64,000 nucleotides of DNA. Origin: CAVUMR01 sp963742715. Lineage in GTDB: Bacteria > Actinomycetota > Actinomycetes > Mycobacteriales > Micromonosporaceae. The translations under genes and the position numbers were made by a program. Where the stretch lies: contig CAVUMR010000002.1 in NCBI GenBank assembly GCA_963742715.1, positions 1,364,001 through 1,428,000 on the forward strand. The letters are read 5' to 3'. Below the pieces are notes generated by a model. That model saw nothing but the letters and a program-made list of their open reading frames with translations, was not told the DNA's origin and did no database searches. This document shows, piece after piece, positions 1-8,370 of the stretch; within the stretch, counting starts at the first letter, position 1, and every line of letters begins with the position of its first letter.

Positions 1-356
1 TGGCCGCGTCCGGCACCCAGAGCCACAACCCGGACGGAACGGTCACCGGCAACGTGGACGGCGGGAACGCCGAGGCGCTCGCCCTGCTCTCGACCAAGGC
101 CGGCGGACCGGACATCACCTACCGCAAGTTGATCGCGGATCTCGGCGGCGCCGCGCACGCGGCGAACCAGCGGGTGGCCATCCAGTCCGCGCTCACCGCA
201 GAGGTCGACAACGCCAGGTCCTCCGTGTCCGGAGTGAGCCTGGATGAGGAGATGACCAACATGCTCTCGTACCAACGCGCCTATCAGGCGGCGGCCAAGT
301 TGATGACCGCGATGGATTCGATGCTCGACACCCTGATCAACCGAACCGGATTGTAG
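1..356 (+). CDS. flgK: Flagellar hook-associated protein 1, C-terminal part
   Basis: This is the 3' end of a gene cut by the window edge; the frame is open from base 3. The last ~80 residues carry the FlgK C-terminal signature, with SLDEEMTNMLSYQRAYQAAA followed by a helix ending LDTLI. In the known family this is the D0 helix that packs in the hook-filament junction. FlgK joins the hook to FlgL and is exported by the flagellar secretion system. The next gene, flgL, starts 9 bases after the stop, so the two form an operon. The presence of flagellar genes shows that the organism (or its spores) is motile. Nothing is visible of the N-terminal two thirds. Confidence 0.93.
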   Translation, partial: AASGTQSHNPDGTVTGNVDGGNAEALALLSTKAGGPDITYRKLIADLGGAAHAANQRVAIQSALTAEVDNARSSVSGVSLDEEMTNMLSYQRAYQAAAKLMTAMDSMLDTLINRTGL

Positions 357-365
357 GGCTGAGAA

Positions 366-1259
366 ATGATGATCTCTTCCCGCGTAACCGAGCGGGCGTT
401 GGCCGGCACCATGCAACTGGGGTTGCAGGCCAACATGTCCCGCATGGGCGAGCTGCAGCGGCAGTTGTCCAGCGGCAAGGCGATCGCCCGGCCGTCCGAC
501 TCGCCGACCGGGGTGCTCACCGCCATGCAGTTGCGTGGCCAGGTCCGCTCCTACGAGCAGTACTCCAGCAGCGCCACCGACGGGTTGGCCCGGCTGGGGC
601 TCGCGGAGACCACGCTGTCCAACACGCTCGACCAGGTACGCCGGGTACGTGAGCTCACACTCACCGGCATGTCCAGCCCGACGTCGGGCAGCCCGGTAGC
701 CCGGGAGGCGCTCGCCGCCGAGGTGGACGGCATCGGCAAGTCACTGGTCGGGCTGGCCAACACCCGTTATCTGGACCGGCCGGTGTTCGGCGGTACCACC
801 GCCGGTCCGGCCGCGTACAACAGCGTCGGCGGTTACGTCGGCGACGCGGGATCGGTGAACCGTACGGTCGGCGACGGCACCCGGGTACGGGTGGACGTGA
901 GCGGCGCCGAGACCTTCGGCACCGGTACCGACCAGTTGTTCGCGGTGCTCGGCTCGATCGGAGCGCACCTGCGCTCGGATCCCGCCGCGCTCGGCAACGA
1001 CCTGGCAAGTCTCGACCGGGCAGCTGCTCGGATTCAGACGCAATTGTCCGATGTGGGTGCCCGCTACGGTAGCCTCGAAGGTGCCCGGCAGACAGCCGAC
1101 GACCGGGTTCTTGAGCTGCAGGCTCAGCTGTCCGGGGTCGAAGACATCGACTTGCCGAAGACGATCACCGAGATTCAACTTCAGCAGGCGGCCTATCAGG
1201 CCGCTCTAGCGGTGACGGCAAAAGCCGTCCAGCCGTCACTCGTCGATTTCCTTCGATGA
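366..1259 (+). CDS. flgL: Flagellar hook-associated protein 3 (hook-filament junction)
   Basis: The protein has 297 residues, normal for FlgL. The N-terminus (RVTERALAGTMQLGLQANMS, with a following QRQLSSGKAI) is the flagellin-like D0/D1 helix and the C-terminus (TEIQLQQAAYQAALAVTAK) is the partner helix, the standard flagellin-superfamily layout with a variable middle. FlgL forms the second junction ring between FlgK and the filament. ATG codons at 366 and 369 are both possible starts. The gene lies between flgK (9-base gap) and fliW (4-base ATGA overlap), so it is probably translated as part of one polycistron. Confidence 0.93.
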   Translation: MMISSRVTERALAGTMQLGLQANMSRMGELQRQLSSGKAIARPSDSPTGVLTAMQLRGQVRSYEQYSSSATDGLARLGLAETTLSNTLDQVRRVRELTLTGMSSPTSGSPVAREALAAEVDGIGKSLVGLANTRYLDRPVFGGTTAGPAAYNSVGGYVGDAGSVNRTVGDGTRVRVDVSGAETFGTGTDQLFAVLGSIGAHLRSDPAALGNDLASLDRAAARIQTQLSDVGARYGSLEGARQTADDRVLELQAQLSGVEDIDLPKTITEIQLQQAAYQAALAVTAKAVQPSLVDFLR

Positions 1260-1687
1260 CCGAACCGGGGACTCTCATGACTGCAATTGCCACTGAACTG
1301 CCGACCGTCACCTTCGCCATCCCGATGCCCGGCTTTTCCGGGAGTCGCCAATTCGTACTGGTCCGACTCGACGACGGCGGCGTGCTGTACTCGCTGAACT
1401 CTGTCGACGATCCGAAACTGCGGTTCCTGGTGATTCCGCCGATTCCGTTCTTCCCGGAGTACGTACCGGAGATCGACGACGAGACGGTGGCCGCGTTCGG
1501 CGCCGACGCCAAGGTCGACACCGGACAGCTGCTCGTCATGCTGGTCGTCACCCCGGGCGAGGGCCTGGCCGACGCGACCGCCAACCTGCTCGCTCCGATC
1601 GTGATCGACCAGCGCTCCCGCCAGGCCGTGCAGGTCATCCTCAGCGGCACCAACTTCCCGCTGCGGGCGCGACTGGTCAGCGAGTGA
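1256..1687 (+). CDS. fliW: Flagellar assembly factor FliW
   Basis: FliW family, 143 residues. Recognisable features are the mid-domain with NSVDDPKLRFLVIPP, the QLLVMLVVTP strand and the C-terminal ANLLAPIVIDQRSRQAVQVI, the most conserved FliW block. FliW binds flagellin and also binds CsrA allosterically, releasing flagellin mRNA from CsrA repression. Its immediate partner csrA lies 49 bases downstream, which supports that partner-switch circuit here. The start ATG at 1256 overlaps the flgL stop (ATGA). A second in-frame ATG at 1277 would remove seven residues and cannot be excluded. Confidence 0.92.
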   Translation: MTEPGTLMTAIATELPTVTFAIPMPGFSGSRQFVLVRLDDGGVLYSLNSVDDPKLRFLVIPPIPFFPEYVPEIDDETVAAFGADAKVDTGQLLVMLVVTPGEGLADATANLLAPIVIDQRSRQAVQVILSGTNFPLRARLVSE

Positions 1688-1736
1688 GCCCGGTACGGCC
1701 GGACCCGGCGTGGTCCGGCCGGGGAGGAGGACGCTC

Positions 1737-1994
1737 GTGCTGGTGCTGACCCGGGCGGCAGGGGAGAGCCTGATGATCGGCAACGACGTCGTCGTGACCG
1801 TGCTGGAGGTCCGCGGCGACGTGGTGCGGGTGGGAATCGACGCCCCCCGCAGCATCCCGGTCCACCGCGAAGAGGTGTACCGCGAGCTCCAGCAGGCGAA
1901 CCAGGAGGCCGCGTCGCCCAGTGACAGCGCGGTGCGTGAGCTCACCCGGGCGGTCCGGAGTCGCTCCACGCCGGCCGAGTCCGGTACCAGCTGA
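1737..1994 (+). CDS. csrA: Carbon storage regulator CsrA (translational repressor)
   Basis: The protein has 85 residues. It begins MLVLTRAAGESLMIGNDVVV and continues with VRVGIDAPRSIPVHREEVY, the CsrA beta-strand core and RNA-binding face. The GTG at 1737 is chosen because it gives the canonical MLVLTR start and is preceded by GGAGGAGG at the right distance; the frame itself stays open further upstream (to 1710). CsrA binds GGA motifs in leader RNAs, classically to repress flagellin translation, and FliW (just upstream) antagonises it. The C-terminal ~25 residues form a charged, probably disordered tail longer than in short CsrA proteins. Confidence 0.93.
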   Translation: MLVLTRAAGESLMIGNDVVVTVLEVRGDVVRVGIDAPRSIPVHREEVYRELQQANQEAASPSDSAVRELTRAVRSRSTPAESGTS

Positions 1995-2023
1995 CCATCC
2001 GATCCGGCGGTGGCGGGGCGCTG

Positions 2024-2686
2024 GTGCCCGCTCCCGCCGGCGGTCCGCGGATCCGGATCTTCCTGCTGGACGACCATGAGATCGTCCGCCGCGGAATCCG
2101 GGAGCTGCTCGAGGCGGAGTCGGACCTGACCGTGGTCGGGGAGGCGTCGACCGCCCGCGAGGCGGTCGCCCGGATCCCGGCGGTCCACCCGCACGTCGCC
2201 GTCCTCGACGTACGACTCCCGGACGGGGATGGCGTGAGCGTCTGCCGGGAGGTCCGGGCCACGCTGCCGGACGTCGCCTGCCTGATCCTCACCGCGTTCG
2301 CCGGGGACGAGACGGTTCGCGACGCTGCCCTCGCCGGCGCCGCCGGCTACCTGCTCAAACAGATCCGCGGTACGGAGCTCGTCCACGCCGTACGGACCGT
2401 CGCCACCGGCCGGTCGCTGCTGGACCCACGCGCCACCGCCCGGCTGACGGAGCGGCTCCGCCCGCCGGAACCGGCGCCTACCGATCCGATCACCCGGCTC
2501 TCCCCGCAGGAGCGGTCGGTCCTCGACCTGATCGGCGACGGGCTGACCAACCGGCAGATCGCCGACCGGATGTACCTGACCGAGAAGACCGTGAAGAACT
2601 ACGTCTCCCGGCTGCTCGCCAAGCTGGGCGTGCCGGGCCGGGTACCTGCCGCCCTGTACGCCCGGGAGCGGCGCCGGGACCGCTGA
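2024..2686 (+). CDS. NarL/LuxR-type response regulator
   Basis: The protein is a 220-residue two-domain regulator. The N-terminal receiver domain has the acidic pair in LLDDHEIVRRGIRELLE, the phosphorylatable Asp in VAVLDVRLPDGDG and the Lys in GYLLKQ. The C-terminal LuxR helix-turn-helix is RLSPQERSVLDLIGDGLTN followed by NRQIADRMYLTEKTVKNYVS. It belongs to the DevR/DosR-like actinobacterial group. The GTG start lies 29 bases after csrA, so co-transcription with the flagellar operon is likely and a role in motility or dormancy control can be inferred. No cognate kinase is adjacent. Confidence 0.9.
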   Translation: MPAPAGGPRIRIFLLDDHEIVRRGIRELLEAESDLTVVGEASTAREAVARIPAVHPHVAVLDVRLPDGDGVSVCREVRATLPDVACLILTAFAGDETVRDAALAGAAGYLLKQIRGTELVHAVRTVATGRSLLDPRATARLTERLRPPEPAPTDPITRLSPQERSVLDLIGDGLTNRQIADRMYLTEKTVKNYVSRLLAKLGVPGRVPAALYARERRRDR

Positions 2687-2995
2687 CCCGTCATATCCAG
2701 CGGTTTCGCGTCAGTACCGGCCGAGCCCGGCGTCTCCATGACGTGAGGTAACCGGCCACCAGCCGGATTTTCTCAGCTCACCGGGGGATCGACCGATACA
2801 GCTCATAGCCGGTCGCCGATAAGCACAGTGACCGGTGAGGCCACAAGGGGGCACCGGCGACGTTCACCGGAACCGTCGCCTCCGATCCACCACCGGACAA
2901 CCGAACAGACCTCAGGCAGTACCCCAGCGTCGTCCGACCGGCGGCGCACCAGGTGGCGGGCGACTCCGTCACCGCCAAGACCGGGCGGAGGCCGA
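2687..2995 (+). other. Intergenic leader between two response regulators
   Basis: No convincing gene is seen. A frame open from 2828 runs into the downstream regulator, but its first 56 codons are Pro/Arg/Ser-rich without domain character, and a good ribosome site precedes the ATG at 2996. The stretch holds the candidate flagellar-type promoter described separately. Confidence 0.6.
2797..2822 (+). promoter_or_regulatory. Candidate FliA/WhiG-class (sigma-28 family) promoter
   Basis: GCCGATAA at 2815-2822 exactly matches the -10 consensus of flagellar/WhiG sigma factors. TACA at 2797-2800, 14 bases upstream, is one mismatch from the TAAA -35 box, whose usual spacing is 14-16. It would transcribe the response regulator starting at 2996 with a ~165-base leader. 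The location just after flagellar genes fits; the weak -35 box is the main doubt. Confidence 0.4.
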
Positions 2996-3682
2996 ATGAA
3001 CGTGCTGCGACGCGCTACGGAAGCCGACGGCTCCGTCATCCGTCTCCTGGTGATCGACGATCACACCCTGCTGCGGCTGGGACTGACGTACACCATCGCC
3101 ACCTGCCCGGACATCTCGATCGTCGGCGAAGGCCGTACCGCGGCCGACGCGCGCCGGTTGATCATCGAACAACGGCCCACCGTGGTGACCCTGGACGTCC
3201 GGCTGGGCGACGGGGACGGCGTGGAGCTGGCCCGGGAGCTGCGGGTCGGGTACCCCGGACTGGGGCTGGTGCTGCTCGCCGACGGCGACGACGACCTGTT
3301 GTTCCGCGCCATGGAGAGCGGGCTGTCGGGGTACGTGCTGAAGTCGGCGCCGAGCAGCGAGGTCGTCGCGGCCATCCGGCACGCCCGGGCCGCGCCCACC
3401 TCGTTCACCGCATCCGGCGTGAGCGCCGCGCTGGCCGGCCGGCGGTCCCGGCCGTCCCTGCTGTCGGTACGGGAACGCCAGGTGCTCGGCCTGCTGCGGG
3501 ACGGTGCCACCCTGCCGCAGATCGCGGTCACCCTGTCGGTGAGCGAGTCGACGGTGAAGACCTACGTGTCCCGGCTGTACGAGAAGCTCGGCGCGAGCAA
3601 CCGGGCCCAGGCGCTGATGACCGCGGTGAACCGTGGCCTGCTGTTCGCCGGCAGCGGTACCAGCTTCCGACCAGTCGCCTGA
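2996..3682 (+). CDS. NarL/LuxR-type response regulator
   Basis: The protein has 228 residues, starting at the ATG at 2996, which has a GGCGGAGG ribosome site. The receiver domain shows LLVIDDHTLLRLGL, the phospho-acceptor in VVTLDVRLGDGDGVE and the Lys in GYVLKSA. The LuxR helix-turn-helix is LSVRERQVLGLLRDGA followed by LSVSESTVKTYVSRLYEKLG. It is a paralogue of the regulator at 2024-2686 with the same domain order. A FliA-like promoter candidate lies ~170 bases upstream, so it may be under flagellar or developmental sigma control. It is convergent with the GGDEF gene, whose stop lies 78 bases away. Confidence 0.9.
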   Translation: MNVLRRATEADGSVIRLLVIDDHTLLRLGLTYTIATCPDISIVGEGRTAADARRLIIEQRPTVVTLDVRLGDGDGVELARELRVGYPGLGLVLLADGDDDLLFRAMESGLSGYVLKSAPSSEVVAAIRHARAAPTSFTASGVSAALAGRRSRPSLLSVRERQVLGLLRDGATLPQIAVTLSVSESTVKTYVSRLYEKLGASNRAQALMTAVNRGLLFAGSGTSFRPVA

Positions 3683-3760
3683 CCAGCAGTTCTTCCGTAC
3701 CCTGCCTTCCGTACCCGTGCCGGCCGTACACCCGCCGGCCGTATTCCTGCCGGCGGGCGA

Positions 3761-5524
3761 TCAGCGCGGCGGCAGGTGGTACACCTTCGCGCCGCCGCTG
3801 CCGGAGTCCGGTCCGACCGGCAGGCTGGCCCGCACCGGGGCCGGGCCGTTCGCCGGGTGCGACCGGGACCGGGAGCGCCGGCCGGCCTGGCTGCGCGGCT
3901 GCCCGTACCCGGCGGTACGCCCGGTCCGCGTGTCGGTCAGTCCGCCCGGGTAGCCCGCGACGAACTTGACGTAGTGCCCCTTGCCCTGCAGCTTCGCGGT
4001 GTACATCGCGACATCCGCCCGCCGCAACAGCTCGCTGAAGCCGGCCTCGCCCGGTTCCCGCCCGGCGATGCCGATGCTGGCGCTGACCCCCAGGACGAGG
4101 TCGTTCACCACGAACGGCTCGGCCAGCGAGGCGATCACCCGGTCGGCCAGCGCGCTGGCGCCGTCGGCGTCCACCGCGTCAGCGAGGATCGCGAACTCGT
4201 CGCCGCCGAGCCGGGCCAGCGTGTCGCCGGCACGGACGCACTGCCGCAGCCGCCGAGCCACCTCGATCAGCAGCAGGTCACCGGTGTCGCGGCCGAGGCG
4301 GTCGTTGATCGGCTTGAACCCGTCCAGGTCGATGTACAGCATCGCCATCGGCCCCTGTTCCCGGTCCTGGCGCGCCATCGCGTGCTCGGCCCGGTTGGCG
4401 AACAGGGAGCGGTTCGCCACCCCGGTGAGCGAGTCGTGGAAGGCCATGTGCCGCAGCAGTTCTTCCTGGTCGCGCAGGTCCGCGACGGTTGCCGCCAACC
4501 TGCCGGCCAGTACCGCGTTCTCCCGCACGCTCACCAGCTGGCGGAGTACGACCAGCAGGACGAGCGCGGTCTGCAGGGCGTACAGGAGGACGCTGGTCGG
4601 ACGACCGGCGACGGTGAGCACGATCGACACCGTGACCGCCGCCGCGAGCGGGGCGTAGGGCATCGCGGTCCAGAGCCGGTCGCCGCCGGCCGCGGTGGCC
4701 CCGGTCAGCGGTCGCCGGCTGGCGTACCACCCGGCCAGCGCGATGAGCAGGAAGCCGGTGAACCGCCCGGCCGCGACGAGGTCGCCGCCGGACGAGGTGT
4801 GCTGGGCCAGGTACGCGGAGCCGCTGCCGGCGACCGCGAGGCTCAGCGTGCCGGCGGCGACCAGCCCGAGCGGGAGGCGCTGCGACCGGTGCGCGCGGCT
4901 CAGCAGCAGGAACAGCATCGTGCCGAGCGCAACGTCGCCGATCGGGTAGGCCAGCGACACGGTGCGGGCCAGGCCGGTGTCCGGATGCGCGGCGAACAGC
5001 GGGCCCAGCACCAGCGCCCAGCTCACCAGCAGGAGTGAGCCGGCGACGATCAGCCCGTCCAGCATGCCGCGGAGCGCACCGCGGCGGATCGTGGTGAGCG
5101 CGCCGATTCCGGCGAGCACCAGCGGCACCATGGCGAGATATCCGGCGTCGGCCACGGACGGGTGCGGCAGTCCGGTCCCGCGCACCAGCTCGTACCAGGC
5201 CGAGACGGCGTTGCCGATGCCCCAGACCGCCGCGCCGGTACCGACCAGCAGCCACCCGCGCCGGCCGGAGCCGGTCCGGACCAGCCCGGCCCGTACGCAG
5301 GCGATCGCCGCGACCAGTGGCAGCAGTACGGTCGCCAGGTCACTGAAGACCGAGGTGGCGTAGGTACCGCCGGTATCGGTGGCCAGCCAACCCAGGTCGA
5401 GACCGACAGCCAGTACCGCGAGCAGTGGCATCAGCCAGCGCCGGCCGTACGAGTTCGGGGCGGGGTTCGGCGCGGCGGCGCGGCCACCAGCGTCGATTGG
5501 CGAGGCTGCCAGGGTACGGGCCAC
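3761..5524 (-). CDS. Membrane-anchored GGDEF protein (diguanylate cyclase)
   Basis: The N-terminal half contains several hydrophobic membrane segments (for example LMPLLAVLAVGLDLGWLA and LLLVSWALVLGPLFA). A GGDEF domain follows with an intact RLGGDEFAIL active site, HDSLTGVANRSLF at its start and DVAMYTAKLQGKG at its end. A basic, probably disordered ~70-residue tail follows. Intact GGDEF predicts synthesis of cyclic di-GMP from two GTP at the cytoplasmic face. The GTG at 5524 is chosen for its GGAG site; the frame is open to 5596. The membrane part resembles a multi-helix sensor without a recognisable ligand motif. In many bacteria c-di-GMP represses motility, and the flagellar genes are adjacent, so a link is plausible but inferred. 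Confidence 0.88.
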   Translation of the reverse strand: MARTLAASPIDAGGRAAAPNPAPNSYGRRWLMPLLAVLAVGLDLGWLATDTGGTYATSVFSDLATVLLPLVAAIACVRAGLVRTGSGRRGWLLVGTGAAVWGIGNAVSAWYELVRGTGLPHPSVADAGYLAMVPLVLAGIGALTTIRRGALRGMLDGLIVAGSLLLVSWALVLGPLFAAHPDTGLARTVSLAYPIGDVALGTMLFLLLSRAHRSQRLPLGLVAAGTLSLAVAGSGSAYLAQHTSSGGDLVAAGRFTGFLLIALAGWYASRRPLTGATAAGGDRLWTAMPYAPLAAAVTVSIVLTVAGRPTSVLLYALQTALVLLVVLRQLVSVRENAVLAGRLAATVADLRDQEELLRHMAFHDSLTGVANRSLFANRAEHAMARQDREQGPMAMLYIDLDGFKPINDRLGRDTGDLLLIEVARRLRQCVRAGDTLARLGGDEFAILADAVDADGASALADRVIASLAEPFVVNDLVLGVSASIGIAGREPGEAGFSELLRRADVAMYTAKLQGKGHYVKFVAGYPGGLTDTRTGRTAGYGQPRSQAGRRSRSRSHPANGPAPVRASLPVGPDSGSGGAKVYHLPPR

Positions 5525-5773
5525 GGTGGGCTCCCTTGTGCCGGCGCCGGGCACCGAGAGGAGATGAGCCCTCGGACGGTTCGGCGCGGGGGGCACCGAT
5601 TACCGACGTGCTCCCAGCGTGCGGTGCCGCGGGCAACCTGGCAGTCGGGTGGGCGGGTCACACTTACTCAGCATTAGAGCGACATGTCCCCTGAACACCC
5701 GACCGGCGCGGCGGACAGGTACCTGGTCGTGCCCCGATCGTGCGGATACCGACCGGCACCGGACACAACGGGG

Positions 5774-6508
5774 TCAGCCGGCCGGGGCGTCGGCGGTCCG
5801 GGTCAGCTCACTGGCGACCGAGTCCACGTACTGCCAGCCGCCCACCGCGGCGGCGGTGCGGGCGTCACTGGCGGCCACCAGCACCACGCCGGCTTCGGCC
5901 AGATAGGCCGCGGTATGCGCGGACGGGCAGCGCCACAGTTCGTTGACCTCCACCACCGCACCCACGGCCAGGCAGCCGGCGGCCAGTACGTCGAGCAGGC
6001 CGTCGTCGAGCTCGGATTCGGACATGCCGACGCTGCCGAGCTCGCTGAACGGCCGGCACAACCCGGGCTGGGCCGCCTCCCGGGCCCGGGCCAACCCGGC
6101 GACGATCGACTTGATCAGCAGTTCCATCAGATTGTGCGCGGTCAGTACGCCGGTGCCGAGCAGCATCCGTACGTCGGCGGCGGTGCCCTGCCCGCCGCGC
6201 AGCGGGAACCCGCGACAGCCGACCGCGAGGTAGTCGATGCCGGGCAGCGCGGGCGGCAGGTCCAGGTCACCGGAGGTGTTCAGGACGGTGGTCTCGGCGC
6301 CACAGACCAGGGTGGCGCGGGTCCGCTCGGCGGCCCGGCCTACCGCCCGGGTGTAGGACGGCAACCAGTCGGTGTCGGTACTGATCAGATCGGCGACGAC
6401 CAGCCTGCGCAGCCCGATGGCGTCGGCGGCGGCTCCCATCCGGTCCACGGTGTCCATCCCCTCGGAGAACACCGTCCGGACGTGGTGATCGGCATCGAGT
6501 TCCAGCAC
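5774..6508 (-). CDS. PHP-fold protein with degenerate metal site
   Basis: The protein has 244 residues. The layout follows the PHP phosphoesterase fold: DADHHVRTVFSEGMDTV at the N-terminus, LVVADL, then GAETTV, VEVNELWRCPS, and ASDARTAAAVG near the C-terminus. In active PHP enzymes the equivalents are HxHT, TDH, GxE and SDAH. Here the second His of HxH is Arg, the His of TDH is Leu and the last His is Arg, so three metal-ligand positions are lost while the fold is kept. It is therefore probably a non-catalytic or altered PHP protein. The GTG start has a GAGAGG site. It sits between a two-component pair and the GGDEF gene on the same strand. Confidence 0.7.
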   Translation of the reverse strand: MLELDADHHVRTVFSEGMDTVDRMGAAADAIGLRRLVVADLISTDTDWLPSYTRAVGRAAERTRATLVCGAETTVLNTSGDLDLPPALPGIDYLAVGCRGFPLRGGQGTAADVRMLLGTGVLTAHNLMELLIKSIVAGLARAREAAQPGLCRPFSELGSVGMSESELDDGLLDVLAAGCLAVGAVVEVNELWRCPSAHTAAYLAEAGVVLVAASDARTAAAVGGWQYVDSVASELTRTADAPAG

Positions 6509-6634
6509 GGCGGGCCTCTCGCCGGGCGACCGGTTTGTCCTGTCGCGGTTGGCTGGAGCCTGGGCGGCGATGGGAGCGGACCCGGGTGTGCCGTGGTTGC
6601 GGTTCGGTTGCGGGCGACCCGGTCGGCGGCCGGA

Positions 6635-7327
6635 TCAGCTCTTCGTCGACGGGGCCTTGTACCGGTAGCCGATCCCGCGTACCGCGGAGATGGGGGAGCT
6701 GGCCGGCTCCTCCCAGCCGAGCTTGCGCCGCAGTCGGAGCACGGCGAACTTGACCCGCTCCGGGCCGATGCCGGTCGGGTCGTCCCAGACCTTGGCGAGC
6801 AGCTGGGCCGGCGAGAGCACCGCGTTCGGGTGCCGGACCAGGACGTTGATCAGGCGGAACTCGGTCGGCGTCAGGTTGACCTCGCCACCGTTCACCTCGA
6901 CCACCCGGGTCTTCGGATCGAGCCGCAGCTGGCCGTCGTCGTAGATGTCCTCGGCGTACGCGCTCGGCTGGGACCGGCGGAGCAGCGCTTCGACCCGGGC
7001 CAGCAGTTCGGAGTTGGTGAACGGCTTGGTGAGGTAGTCGTCGGCGCCGCCGCGCAGCCCGCGCACCTTGTCCGACTCCTGGCCGTGCGCGGTGAGCAGC
7101 AGCACCGGCACGTCGCTGATGTCGCGGACCCGCTCGAGTACCTGCCAGCCGTCCATCACCGGCAGGCCGATGTCGAGGACGAGCATGTCCGGGCGTACCT
7201 GATGTACCAGCCGCAGCCCGTTGCGACCGTCTCCGGCCGTGGTCACGTCGTATCCGGCCCGGCTGAGCAGCAGGCTCAGCGCCATCGCGATGTCCGGCTC
7301 GTCTTCGACGATCAGCACTTTCGTCAT
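6635..7327 (-). CDS. OmpR/PhoB-type response regulator
   Basis: The protein has 230 residues. The receiver domain (VLIVEDEPDIAMALSLLLSR, phospho-Asp in MLVLDIGLPVMDGW, Lys in DYLTKPF) is followed by a winged-helix DNA-binding domain (VNLTPTEFRLINVLVRHPN, ending with AVRGIGYRYK). It starts 15 bases after the stop of the adjacent histidine kinase gene on the same strand, so the two form a normal two-component operon in kinase-then-regulator order. Target genes are not evident. The following PHP and GGDEF genes on the same strand may be co-regulated. Confidence 0.92.
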   Translation of the reverse strand: MTKVLIVEDEPDIAMALSLLLSRAGYDVTTAGDGRNGLRLVHQVRPDMLVLDIGLPVMDGWQVLERVRDISDVPVLLLTAHGQESDKVRGLRGGADDYLTKPFTNSELLARVEALLRRSQPSAYAEDIYDDGQLRLDPKTRVVEVNGGEVNLTPTEFRLINVLVRHPNAVLSPAQLLAKVWDDPTGIGPERVKFAVLRLRRKLGWEEPASSPISAVRGIGYRYKAPSTKS

Positions 7328-7342
7328 GTTTTCGTGCCTCCG

Positions 7343-8173
7343 TCAGGATTCCGCGGGTTGCCAGGGAAGGTGCACGCTGACCGCGGTACCGACGCCCTCG
7401 TCACTGGCCAGGGTGATCGACCCGCCGTGCAGTTCGACGATCGCCCGGGCGATCACCAGGCCGAGGCCGGTACCGGGGATGTCGGTACGGGATGCGTTGG
7501 ACGCGCGGCCGAACGTGGTGAACACGGCGTCGACCTCGTCGGCCGGTACCCCGATGCCGGTGTCCTGCACCCGCAGCCACCAGCCGTCCGAGTCGGGCTC
7601 GGCGTGTACCCGGACCTTCCCGCCGGTCGGAGTGAACTTCACCGCGTTGCCGATCAGGTTGCTCAGCAGTTGCTGGACGCGTACCTCGTCACAGGACAGC
7701 GGCGGGCCGTACCGGCTGTCTCCGGCCAGGGCTATCCCGGCGGCCCGCGCCACCGGGCGCCACTCGGTGAGTGCCGCGTCGAGGAGCTGCGCCGGCTCGA
7801 TGCTGGCGGGCTCCAGCGGAAGTCGCCGCGACTCCAACTGGACCAGCAGGAGCAGGTCCTCGAGCAACTGCAGCAGCCGATTGGCGTTGCGTTCGATCAC
7901 CTCCACGAACATCTGCTGCTGCGGGCTGAGCGGCTGGCCGAGCTCCCGGTCGCCGAGCAGGTGCGCGAAGCTGACGACCGAGGTGAGCGGAGTGCGCAGC
8001 TCGTGCGACACGGTGTTGACGAACTCGTTGCGCATGGCGGCCACGTCGACGAGCGCGCGTTCGTGCTCGGCCGCCGCCATCAGGCGGGCCGGCAGTGACG
8101 CGGCCCGCTCCGGGTCGTCGACGTACCGCACCGAATCGGTGCCCCGTCGCCGAGTGCCATGCTCGCCCGACAT
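7343..8173 (-). CDS. Soluble sensor histidine kinase
   Basis: The protein has 276 residues with no membrane segment. After ~40 N-terminal residues of unclear function comes a HisKA dimerisation domain with the phospho-acceptor in NTVSHELRTPLTSVVSFAHL. A complete HATPase domain follows: N box NLIGNAVKFTPTGG, G1 box VQDTGIGVP and G2 box PGTGLGLVIARAIVELHGG. All catalytic motifs are intact, in contrast to the divergent kinase at 8371. It phosphorylates, by inference, the response regulator encoded 15 bases downstream. Lack of a recognisable sensor domain suggests input through partner proteins. It is transcribed divergently from the PAS kinase. Confidence 0.9.
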   Translation of the reverse strand: MSGEHGTRRRGTDSVRYVDDPERAASLPARLMAAAEHERALVDVAAMRNEFVNTVSHELRTPLTSVVSFAHLLGDRELGQPLSPQQQMFVEVIERNANRLLQLLEDLLLLVQLESRRLPLEPASIEPAQLLDAALTEWRPVARAAGIALAGDSRYGPPLSCDEVRVQQLLSNLIGNAVKFTPTGGKVRVHAEPDSDGWWLRVQDTGIGVPADEVDAVFTTFGRASNASRTDIPGTGLGLVIARAIVELHGGSITLASDEGVGTAVSVHLPWQPAES

Positions 8174-8370
8174 ACCGTCCGCCGCCCCCGATCAAGATCC
8201 TTCCGGCCGTGCGTACAAGCTTCAAGATCTGAATTGATTCTCCACTGCGCAGCGTAAGCTCAATAGTACGTTCTGTCATCCTCCCTGGTGGTGGGCCAAG
8301 GCCACCGGGCGGACGGAGTCCGGCAACGACGTGCGGGCACATGATCGGCCCGGCACAAGGGAGCAACCAG

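Noticed and set aside
5684..8098. An 804-codon open frame on the plus strand.
   Set aside because: It is antisense to the PHP, response regulator and kinase genes; composition is Gly/Arg/Gln-rich with no domain, typical of GC-rich shadow frames.
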